From Bacteroidota bacterium (GTDB lineage: Bacteria > Bacteroidota > Bacteroidia > JACPRZ01): a DNA stretch of 33,108 nt. Made by a program: the position numbers and the translations under genes. The notes beneath the pieces were generated by a model that worked only from the letters and a program-made list of their open reading frames with translations, was not told the DNA's origin and did not search any database. Where the stretch lies: NCBI GenBank assembly GCA_016193485.1, contig JACPRZ010000012.1:1-33108 (forward strand), written 5' to 3'. Position 1 is the stretch's first letter, and each line of letters opens with the position of its first letter. Shown piece after piece: positions 15,490 through 23,305 of the stretch.

Positions 15490-17940
15490 ATGATTAAACG
15501 GATCGCGTATTTCCTACTGGCGATATTTTTCGTTTTTATCGGATCAGGCGCCTTTTCTCAACCGGGCAGGGGGGGAACAAGTCACAATATTTCCGGCAAA
15601 ACCACGGATAAAAATTCAGGGCAGCCGTTACCGTATGCCACTGTTTCTCTTTACCGATCTGCCGATTCTTCGCTGGTGACCGGGGGTATTGCCGATTCTG
15701 CCGGTATTTTCAGGTTATCAGCGCCTGCAGGGGGACCGTATTACCTGATATCTTCTTTTATGGGATTTGAAAATGCTTTAATCACCAATATTTCCGTTGC
15801 AGGCGATGATAAAAAAATGAATGTGGGACAAATCCGGCTTCAACCGAAAGTTCAACTGCTGAAAGATGTGGAAGTAGTGGGTGAAAAGCCCGATTACCTG
15901 CTGTCAATGGACAAGAAAACCTATTTTGTGGGTAAAGATATTGTTGCAGTAGGTGGTACGGTCACGGATCTGTTACGGAATGTGCCATCCATCAATATTG
16001 ATATGGATAACCAGATAACCGTTCGCGGCAGCAGCGATGTGAAAATTCTCATTGACGGCAAGCCGTCTGCGCTTATGGGCGGTGACCAGTCGGCACTGAA
16101 CCAGATACCGGTTTATTCCATTGAAAAGATAGAACTTATTACCAATCCATCCGCAAAATATGATGCCGAGGGCATGGGGGGAATTTTAAACATTGTAACT
16201 AAAAAAACAGGGGGGGAAGATATGCAGGGCTTTATCAATCTCACCGCAGGTTATTACCACGACCATTCCGGATCGCTGCAGATAAGGATGAACAGGGGCA
16301 GGATAAAATCATTTATCGGTTATGATGCAAAATACCAGAAGAACAGCCGTGAAATGGTATCGGAACGGCAGTTTTTTACCGATTCTTCAACTTATTATAT
16401 GAATTACCTGAGTACAACCGCTTCCGATGAACTTTCGAACAATATATCGGGGGGGGTGGATTGGTCGGTTACTGAAAAGTTCTCTGCCGGGTTAAGCGGT
16501 TCTTACAGGTACAAACCCGAAATAGGGGAGAGGTCAACCGGCTTTATGCGGCTCGATTCAGCAAAGAATGAAGAATATTTCAGCGACCGCTCTTCAACGG
16601 ATGAATCGGTTAAGCAAAACTTTGACGCTTCTCTCATGATGCGAAAGAAATTTATCAGGCCGGGACAACTTCTCTCTATGGATATTTTTTACTCGCAGGG
16701 CAGTGATGAGCAGCGCCAGGTAAGCGAGGGCGCTATTTTCACTCCCGATAAATCGGCCCAGATCAGCATAACCGAAAAAGATTTTTCACTTACCCAGACA
16801 CCGAGGCAGCAGGGAACGGTTCAGGCGGATTATGCGCATCCCATGAAATCAAAGGGAAAAATAGAAACCGGAATAAAATCCTACATGCGCCAGTTGAACA
16901 GCAACTATTCCGTTTTGTTTTACGACACATCAGAAAGCGCGTATTTTGAGGATTCCCTTTTCAGCAGTAATCTTGAATTTACCGAGCAGGTTCATGCCGG
17001 ATATTTTTCGTATTCTGCGGCAATAAGCAAACTGCAATTCATGGCCGGTATCCGTAGTGAGGGAACAGTTATTTCAATCATGCAGGCATTACAGGATTCG
17101 GTACCGTATGAAAATTCCTATATTGATTTTTTCCCGAACCTGCAGGTGACATATCCTTTCACCGAAAAACTACCGGTTCAGTTCAGTTACAGCCGCAGGA
17201 TTACCCGGCCTTCCTACAACCAGTTGGATCCCTCTTTTAATTTCTCCGATCCACAGAATATCCATCGCGGCAATCCCTATCTCAAGCCGGAGTTGACCCA
17301 TTCGCTTGAACTGAATTTTATGCCTCAAATAAAAGGGGTGCAGTTCCAGGGAAGCGGCTATTATAAATATTCTGTTGACCCTGTAACCCGTTTCCGCAGG
17401 CAGATTACAGAGGAAGTTTCGCAGATCGCATTTGAAAATGCAGCATGGAGGCAATCCTACGGGGTTGAAATGACTGTTTCACAAAAACTGAAATTCATGC
17501 GGTATAATGCAAGTTTCAATTTTTACCGCATTAACCTGGATGCAAGAAACCTCCTGGAAACCGCACTGCGCGATTTTTACTCCTGGAATGCACGGATGAA
17601 TGTTACCGTACCCATAAAAAAATATTTTGACTTTATGGTGTCCGGTTTCTGGCAGGGACCCATGCAATCGGCACAGGGCGATATTAAACCGATGTATTTT
17701 GCCGATGCGGGAGTCAGGCGCGATCTCGGCAAATCGGGAGAGATTGCTGTTCGCGTGAGCGACCTGTTCAACACAAAAAGATTTGAGATAAACGCATCCG
17801 ATCCCACGTTCATTATTCATGCGCGTGTAAAACGCCTTTCGCAGCGCATTTATCTTTCCTTTTCTTACCGCATCAACAACTACGCTATGGCCGAGAAAAA
17901 AATGCAAAGGGAACAGGCGGAGGAGATGATGATGGAGTAA
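15490..17940 (+). CDS. TonB-dependent outer-membrane receptor (OMP_b-brl_3 type)
   Basis: The 816-residue protein has a signal peptide (MIKRIAYFLLAIFFVFIGSG-AFSQ) and a carboxypeptidase-regulatory-like domain (about 32-118, 'ISGKTTDKNSGQPLPYATVS'). A plug domain follows (about 145-245, 'TVTDLLRNVPSINIDMDNQI..VRGSSDVKILIDGKPS' and 'YDAEGMGGILNIVTKK'), then a long beta-barrel to the end. The family usually lacks a SusD partner, and none is present, so the substrate is unknown. The C-terminus is a charged tail (EKKMQREQAEEMMME) after the last strand, not a terminal Phe, which is common in this subfamily. G7-G8 runs at about 15569, 16210 and 16449 encode Gly-Gly pairs. Transcription probably starts from 15342. 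Confidence 0.9.
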   Translation: MIKRIAYFLLAIFFVFIGSGAFSQPGRGGTSHNISGKTTDKNSGQPLPYATVSLYRSADSSLVTGGIADSAGIFRLSAPAGGPYYLISSFMGFENALITNISVAGDDKKMNVGQIRLQPKVQLLKDVEVVGEKPDYLLSMDKKTYFVGKDIVAVGGTVTDLLRNVPSINIDMDNQITVRGSSDVKILIDGKPSALMGGDQSALNQIPVYSIEKIELITNPSAKYDAEGMGGILNIVTKKTGGEDMQGFINLTAGYYHDHSGSLQIRMNRGRIKSFIGYDAKYQKNSREMVSERQFFTDSSTYYMNYLSTTASDELSNNISGGVDWSVTEKFSAGLSGSYRYKPEIGERSTGFMRLDSAKNEEYFSDRSSTDESVKQNFDASLMMRKKFIRPGQLLSMDIFYSQGSDEQRQVSEGAIFTPDKSAQISITEKDFSLTQTPRQQGTVQADYAHPMKSKGKIETGIKSYMRQLNSNYSVLFYDTSESAYFEDSLFSSNLEFTEQVHAGYFSYSAAISKLQFMAGIRSEGTVISIMQALQDSVPYENSYIDFFPNLQVTYPFTEKLPVQFSYSRRITRPSYNQLDPSFNFSDPQNIHRGNPYLKPELTHSLELNFMPQIKGVQFQGSGYYKYSVDPVTRFRRQITEEVSQIAFENAAWRQSYGVEMTVSQKLKFMRYNASFNFYRINLDARNLLETALRDFYSWNARMNVTVPIKKYFDFMVSGFWQGPMQSAQGDIKPMYFADAGVRRDLGKSGEIAVRVSDLFNTKRFEINASDPTFIIHARVKRLSQRIYLSFSYRINNYAMAEKKMQREQAEEMMME

Positions 17941-17986
17941 CCCCCCTTAGGGTGGAAGCAAGAAATATAAATTTCACATTGCAAAA

Positions 17987-20032
17987 TCAATCCACTATAA
18001 CTTTTCCTTTTCCAATAATACCTATACGGTCCTTAAGTAAATAAAAATAAATTCCACTGTCTATATTCTCCCTTGTGATTTTTATTTCAGTACCGGTAAG
18101 GTTTATCATTGAAATTATTTCTTGGCCTGAAATATCGTAAATAACAAGGTCTCCGGATTGTACTGGTTCGTTTAATTTGATTGTAGCGGTTGTTGTGAAT
18201 GGATTGGGAAAAACGAAAAGGTTATTATCTGATATGATTATATTTTCAATAGTGGGGGTGACATTAGTGATGGTTTTGAGAATCGTACCTCCTTCGCCAA
18301 CGGCATAACCGGTATTGGCACCGGTAAAAAAAACCGAATTTAATCTTTTGGTTGTTCCGCCTGACTGCCCTATCCATGAAGTACCGGCATTGGTGGTTTT
18401 CAGGATTGTACCCCAGGTCCCGACTGCATAGCCGGTGATGGTATCGGTGAAATAAACTGAATACAGCCAGTTATTTGTTCCGCTTGATTGAATTGTCCAT
18501 GTTGCCCCTGCATTGATGGTTTTCAGGATGGTACCGTTATTCCCTACAACATAACCGGTATTGGCATCGGTGAAATAAATGGAATTTAAATCAGTATTTA
18601 TGCCGCTTGGATAGGCCGTCCAGACTCCCCCCCCGTTCGTTGTTTTCAGGATGGTTCCCCCGTCACCTAAGGCATAACCGGTATTGGCATCAGTGAAATA
18701 TACTGAATATAACCATTCGCTGATTCCGCTTGATTGACCGGTCCATGTCGTTCCTCCATTGATTGTTTTCCGGATGGTACTGAACAAGCCCACCGCATAT
18801 CCGGTATTGGCATCGGTGAAATAAACTGAAAATAAATTATTACTTGTTCCGCTCGTTTGAGGCAACCAGTTCACACCGGCATTGACGGTTTTCAGAATAG
18901 TCCCGTTATCCCCCGCAATATAGCCCGTGTTGGCATCGGAGAAGTATATTGAATTTAACCAGTTAGTTGTTCCACTTGATTGAGATGTCCATGTGACACC
19001 ACCATTGGCTGTTTTCAGAATGGCGCCATTGCCGCCAACCGCAAAACCGGTATTTGTATCTGTAAAATAAACTGAATATAAATCATTAGATGTTCCACTT
19101 ACCTGGGAAGCCCAGCCATCGCCTGCGCTGGTAGTTTTTAAGATTTTTCCGCTGTCACCCACAGCATAACCCGTATTGAAATCCGTAAAATATACGGCAT
19201 ATAAATCGGCACTTATTCCGCTTGACTGGGTTGTCCATGAAACGCCTGCATCGGTTGTTTTCATAATTGTACCGTTGCTGCCCACGGTAAATCCGGTAAC
19301 GGGATCCGTGAAATAAACGGAATAGTGCCATGTTCCGCTTATTTGCTTTGTCCAGGTAGCGCCACCATCTGTTGTTTTCAAAATGATGCCATTACTGCCT
19401 ACTGTATATCCGTTATTGGGACCGGTAAAATAAATTGAACTTAACCAGTTGGTTGTTCCGCTTGATTGAACGGACCATGTTAAGCCGGCATCGGTGGTTT
19501 TCAGGATTGTCCCACCGGCACCAGCCGCAAAACCGGTGCTTACCCCGGTAAAATAAACAGCACTTAACCAGTTGGTTGTTCCGCTTGATTGGGCGGTCCA
19601 TGCAGCGCCTGCATCAGTTGTTTTCAGGATGGCGCCATTGCTTCCCACAGCGTATCCGGTACCGGCACCGGTAAAATAAACTGAATTCAGATCGGAAGTT
19701 GTTCCGCTTGATTGAACGGACCATGTTAAGCCGGCATCGGTGGTTTTCAGGATTGTGCCTCCGCCACCTGTGATATATCCGGTACTGGCATCGGTAAAAT
19801 AAACTGAATTTAACCAGTTGGCTGTTCCACTTGATTGAGCAGTCCACGTAGTTCCTGCATTGGTTGTTTTCAGAATAGTGCCATTGTCTCCCACTGCATA
19901 ACCGGTGTTGGCATCAGTGAAATAAACGGATCCTAACCATTTAGTTGTTCCGCTTGACTGAGGAATCCAATTGGCGTAAGCAGTACACGATAGGATAAAA
20001 AATGTTGCTGCGGGTAATAATAAATTTTTCAT
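17987..20032 (-). CDS. YCF48/BNR-like repeat protein with T9SS type A sorting domain
   Basis: The 681-residue protein has signal peptide MKNLLLPAATFFILSCTAYA, then 14 tandem units of 41 residues (about 23-594). The pattern is 'W..QSSGT..WL.SVYFTD.NTGYAVG..GTILKTT.AG.T'. This is the YCF48/photosystem-II-assembly-like BNR repeat, which forms bladed propellers; in Bacteroidota such proteins are extracellular and unrelated to photosynthesis. Unit 6 is two residues short. The last ~80 residues (FVFPNPFTTTATIKL...VIYDISGQEI...GIYFYLLKD) form the T9SS type A sorting domain. Fourteen blades are more than a single propeller takes, so two propellers of seven are plausible. Function is probably adhesion or glycan binding; this is inference. 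Confidence 0.9.
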   Translation of the reverse strand: MKNLLLPAATFFILSCTAYANWIPQSSGTTKWLGSVYFTDANTGYAVGDNGTILKTTNAGTTWTAQSSGTANWLNSVYFTDASTGYITGGGGTILKTTDAGLTWSVQSSGTTSDLNSVYFTGAGTGYAVGSNGAILKTTDAGAAWTAQSSGTTNWLSAVYFTGVSTGFAAGAGGTILKTTDAGLTWSVQSSGTTNWLSSIYFTGPNNGYTVGSNGIILKTTDGGATWTKQISGTWHYSVYFTDPVTGFTVGSNGTIMKTTDAGVSWTTQSSGISADLYAVYFTDFNTGYAVGDSGKILKTTSAGDGWASQVSGTSNDLYSVYFTDTNTGFAVGGNGAILKTANGGVTWTSQSSGTTNWLNSIYFSDANTGYIAGDNGTILKTVNAGVNWLPQTSGTSNNLFSVYFTDANTGYAVGLFSTIRKTINGGTTWTGQSSGISEWLYSVYFTDANTGYALGDGGTILKTTNGGGVWTAYPSGINTDLNSIYFTDANTGYVVGNNGTILKTINAGATWTIQSSGTNNWLYSVYFTDTITGYAVGTWGTILKTTNAGTSWIGQSGGTTKRLNSVFFTGANTGYAVGEGGTILKTITNVTPTIENIIISDNNLFVFPNPFTTTATIKLNEPVQSGDLVIYDISGQEIISMINLTGTEIKITRENIDSGIYFYLLKDRIGIIGKGKVIVD
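18251..19966 (-). repeat. 14 tandem 123-bp repeats inside the YCF48-like gene
   Basis: The unit is 123 bp (41 codons), with one unit of 117 bp. Phrases such as 'GGCATCGGTGAAATAAACTG' recur nearly unchanged. Such similarity makes copy-number change, or assembly collapse, likely here. Confidence 0.92.
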
Positions 20033-20070
20033 AGGTTACCAGGTTGAAAGAATATGTAAAAAAAATAAAT

Positions 20071-21684
20071 TTATTCAACGACCAGTTTGCCGCTGCCGGA
20101 TATTCCGCTATCGGAAGAAATTTTATAAAAATAAATTCCGGCAGGAAAGTTATTACGATGAATCAGAAATGATGGATCCGCAGCATAGATGGAATTTACC
20201 GGCAGGATCGCTGCAATTCTTCCTAATACATCATAAATGATGATTTTTCCTTTTTGAATTTTGAATTTTGAACTTTGATATTTTATCTCCGGAATTCCCA
20301 TCGGCAATTCATTAAAGCGTTTTTCAAATTCTTCGAGGAACATATTCGCAATAATGTTATCATGTATGACAAGCATATTTTCATCATTTACATCCTCTGC
20401 CGAAAATGTCCAGTTATGCGAACCGGTGATTACTGTGGGATCGGAGGAGGAAAGATTTGCATCAATGATCCCGTATTTATGATGGAGCAGCCCGGCAGAA
20501 TCAAGATGGGAGCGCACATCAATTCCATTTGAAAGAAGGTAGTTATATTCTGAACCAACATCATTTATCTGCTCAATGGCTCCGCGTGACAGACAACCCC
20601 TGTTGCGTGCACTGATGAGTGAATCGGCAATATCTTTACGGGTAAGAGTGAGCAGGGCGAAGGAAATATCGGAGCCGGCTGAATTAAGCGCTTTAAGGAT
20701 TGTACCGGTGGCATTATCGCTGGGTGAAAAATACAACTGAACATTTTTTCCCCCGATCCTGAATTCATGAGGGGTATTATCCGATTTTGCAGTACCGAAT
20801 TTTGAATTAAGAGAATCGGGTGAAAATCCAATCCCCCCCCACATTTCCTCAAATTCGAGTGTGTATGCGCGGGCAAGCGATTGGTCCTGAATAATTACCA
20901 AATTATTAAAGTCATCAAAAAAACTCTGGTATGTCCAGTTCACCGAACCGGTAATCACCCATGCACCGTTTGGGCTGCTGCGGTCAATGACTGCAAACTT
21001 ATTGTGCATAATACCGGAAGAATTTCCTTTAAGGACATTTATAGCCGGATTAAGATTATTCAGGGCGGAATTAGAGGTCGTCTTATCGGCAACATAGCGG
21101 ACAATAACGCCACGGGAATAAGCATTATTGATGGCTGTGATCGTAGCGGCTCTTGTATTATTGTAGAGGGCGATATCGAGTGTTGACTGGATTTTATCAA
21201 TATAGGTAATGATAGTATCTTCAAATGCGGGAGTGTAAATGGCGTCCGTAACGGTTGAAGCGTTATTATCAACAGGGTGATTGAAGTAAACCCGTATTTC
21301 ACCGGAAGAACCTGAAGCAGTGCAAACAATTTTTACAGGTGAAAAAGCGGTATCTGTTCCGGCAACGGAAAATGCTTTAACGTAATAGATGGTCGCTGCT
21401 GAAAGCCCGGTCAGTGAAATGCCGTGATTTACAACAGAGCCGCCTGCATTCAAAGTTCCGAGTTCAAGGGAAGGCGTGGTACCGTAGCGGATTGCAGTTG
21501 AAGAAGCGATATTCGTAGTCCATGTAAAATCCAGAAATGTCTGGTTAATGGAAGATATCTGCAGTGTCGAAGTAAACCATACAGAGGATTGGGCCGCTCC
21601 CTCCAATCCAATTGCCAGGGGGGGAGTCAGCATTAAAAGAACACGGAACAGATTTTTTCTAATATCTGATTTAATAATAATCAT
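20071..21684 (-). CDS. Secreted phospholipase D-like protein (two HKD motifs) with FN3-like domain and degenerate T9SS tail
   Basis: The 537-residue protein has an N-terminal signal, then a fibronectin type III-like domain (about 37-120, 'TSTLQISSINQTFLDFTWTT...Y.VKAFSVAGTDT'), then a PLD catalytic pair. The motifs are HNKFAVID (His227) with GSVNWT, and HHKYGIID (His401) with GSHNWT. Two HxKxxxxD motifs on one chain form a complete PLD active site. With 'GS.NWT' motifs it most resembles PLDc_2 nuclease/phosphodiesterase-like enzymes, so DNA or lipid could be the substrate. The end (IIIYDVLGRIAAIL...FPAGIYFYKIS...GKLVVE) is a type A T9SS tail, but the FPNP segment is missing and a heptamer array fills that place. 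The gene starts 12 bp after the PP2C phosphatase gene, so they are one transcript. Confidence 0.88.
   Translation of the reverse strand: MIIIKSDIRKNLFRVLLMLTPPLAIGLEGAAQSSVWFTSTLQISSINQTFLDFTWTTNIASSTAIRYGTTPSLELGTLNAGGSVVNHGISLTGLSAATIYYVKAFSVAGTDTAFSPVKIVCTASGSSGEIRVYFNHPVDNNASTVTDAIYTPAFEDTIITYIDKIQSTLDIALYNNTRAATITAINNAYSRGVIVRYVADKTTSNSALNNLNPAINVLKGNSSGIMHNKFAVIDRSSPNGAWVITGSVNWTYQSFFDDFNNLVIIQDQSLARAYTLEFEEMWGGIGFSPDSLNSKFGTAKSDNTPHEFRIGGKNVQLYFSPSDNATGTILKALNSAGSDISFALLTLTRKDIADSLISARNRGCLSRGAIEQINDVGSEYNYLLSNGIDVRSHLDSAGLLHHKYGIIDANLSSSDPTVITGSHNWTFSAEDVNDENMLVIHDNIIANMFLEEFEKRFNELPMGIPEIKYQSSKFKIQKGKIIIYDVLGRIAAILPVNSIYAADPSFLIHRNNFPAGIYFYKISSDSGISGSGKLVVE
20252..20279. repeat. Heptamer array TTTTGAA x3 inside the sorting-domain coding region
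   Basis: Three exact TTTTGAA units (20252-20272) and a related CTTTGAT. On the coding strand it encodes YQSSKFKIQKGK, at the place where the T9SS tail normally has its PNP motif. Confidence 0.85.
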
Positions 21685-21696
21685 CTGATGTACGGT

Positions 21697-23265
21697 TCAC
21701 TCTATCCTTACTCCCATCACGCAAATATCATCGGTCTGCTCGGCTTTACCCTGCCATGAGGATATTTCACTTTCAAGTATTGATTTTTGCTCGTCCATGG
21801 GTTTGCCTGCTATGTTTTTGAGCAGTTCCTTAAACCGTGCCGCTTTGAATTTTTTTCCTTTCGGACCTCCGAACTGGTCTTCATATCCGTCAGAAGAGAG
21901 ATATAGTGCATCATCTTGCTGCATAGCCAGCGTGTGCTGTGTGAAATTCTGATCAGTTTCCCCGATAGAGTAACGTTCACCCCTGATTTCATTCAGGATG
22001 CCATCGCGGATATAGTAAAGTGAATTAAAAGCGCCCGCATAGTGCAATTCCAAAGTTTGCGTATTAAAAACACAAAGGGCAAGGTCCATGCCGTCCTTTA
22101 CTTCGTTTTGGATTTTTCCTGCTGAAAAAAGATGTGCCGAATGACGCAGTGTGTGACGAACGCCCTGGTTGAGGAAAGCGAGAATTTCTGCGGGTGAAAG
22201 GATCCCTTTTTCATTTACCGCCTGTTCAAGATATTTAAACCCGATGACCGACATCAGCGCACCGGGAACACCATGCCCGGTACAATCAATGACTGAAAAA
22301 ACAATTTTATGTTCAACTTTTTCAGCAAAATAAAAATCACCGCTTACGATGTCTTTGGGTTTATAGAGCACAAAACTGCCGGGCAGAATATCTTTAACGC
22401 ATTGCTCGGTCGGGATCATCGCCTTCTGTATCCTCTGAGCATAGGTAATACTGTCGGAAATATTTCTGTTCTTTTCTTCGAGCAGGGTATTCTGTTCCTC
22501 TATCCGGTTTTTCTGTTCCACCACTTCACGCGTGCGCTGCTGAACCAGGTTATCAAGGTTGTAAATAAGTTCGTTTTTATTTTTGAGAGCCGAAATCACC
22601 GATTCTCTGATCTTTGCGGAAACGAATCCTGCAATGATTCCGAAAGCGATAAATAAAAAACTCCTTTCCGCCTGTAAATCGAGAGTGCGGGTGCCGGCAT
22701 CCGGCATGGAATCAGCGATGCAAAGTTTAATGAAGATGAATTGTGCGGCAGAAGCGATTCCTGTCCAAAGGCATAACCTGAAATCCATTTGCAAGGCGGC
22801 AAGCACGATAAAGAAATAATAAATAAAGGCAGGGGGGGTATCAAGAATATCTGCGCCTCCTATGGTGCCGGAATTGCGGGCAAGGTCAAGCATGAAGTAC
22901 AACCCTAAGGTGGGAAAAGTAGTTTCAATGATAGAAATGGTGTAACTGAGCCAGACAGGAACCGTACGGTTCATTCTCCTGAGTCGCTTTAAGGCGAAAT
23001 ACATTCCTGTTTCGCACAGGGCGAAAAAGGCAATCCCGGCAGGAAGGAGGTAAAAGCCGGGAATTGAAAACATTTTCAGAACTGCTTCCGGCACATAACC
23101 GGGAGCGAAATAAGTACCCATGAAGCCGATTAGTTGGGCAAGAAAAATGATTCCAAAAAAAACAGCAAGAATTTTCGATTTAAGAGTAAGATTCCTGGTG
23201 ATAGCGGCATTGAGGTCGGACTCAAGTGAAAGAAGGGCGGGATCGGGGGTTGCGGAGCGGTTCAT
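21697..23265 (-). CDS. Membrane-anchored SpoIIE/PP2C serine phosphatase
   Basis: The 522-residue protein has an N-terminal membrane region with about six helices (33-50, 66-92, 106-126, 147-160, 165-185, 201-217). A coiled-coil linker (about 225-275, NLDNLVQQRTREVVEQKNRI...) leads to a SpoIIE/PP2C-like phosphatase domain (about 295-522). Metal-binding motifs are visible: VSGDF (Asp310), VIDCTGHGVPGALMS (Asp327), SSDGYEDQ (Asp459) and TDDI (512-515). In this family such domains dephosphorylate anti-sigma-factor antagonists, often alongside RsbW/RsbV partners, which are not seen here. The membrane part likely senses an envelope signal. The PLD gene lies 12 bp downstream, so this is a two-gene operon. 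A gap of about 40 bp separates it from the upstream TonB receptor gene. Confidence 0.93.
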   Translation of the reverse strand: MNRSATPDPALLSLESDLNAAITRNLTLKSKILAVFFGIIFLAQLIGFMGTYFAPGYVPEAVLKMFSIPGFYLLPAGIAFFALCETGMYFALKRLRRMNRTVPVWLSYTISIIETTFPTLGLYFMLDLARNSGTIGGADILDTPPAFIYYFFIVLAALQMDFRLCLWTGIASAAQFIFIKLCIADSMPDAGTRTLDLQAERSFLFIAFGIIAGFVSAKIRESVISALKNKNELIYNLDNLVQQRTREVVEQKNRIEEQNTLLEEKNRNISDSITYAQRIQKAMIPTEQCVKDILPGSFVLYKPKDIVSGDFYFAEKVEHKIVFSVIDCTGHGVPGALMSVIGFKYLEQAVNEKGILSPAEILAFLNQGVRHTLRHSAHLFSAGKIQNEVKDGMDLALCVFNTQTLELHYAGAFNSLYYIRDGILNEIRGERYSIGETDQNFTQHTLAMQQDDALYLSSDGYEDQFGGPKGKKFKAARFKELLKNIAGKPMDEQKSILESEISSWQGKAEQTDDICVMGVRIE

Positions 23266-23305
23266 AGTAAGATCATTGGTCAGAACAATCCGGCAAAGGC
23301 AATTA

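Noticed and set aside
17479..17907. 142-codon minus-strand open frame inside the TonB receptor gene
   Set aside because: Antisense shadow. The plus frame shows clear TonB-receptor barrel features.
17941..17986. Terminator between converging TonB receptor and YCF48-like genes
   Set aside because: No stem-loop followed by a T-run is convincing in these 46 bases.
18251..19966. Regular 123-bp repeats that could suggest a CRISPR array or satellite
   Set aside because: The repeats are one continuous reading frame of YCF48-like blades. There are no spacers and no cas genes.
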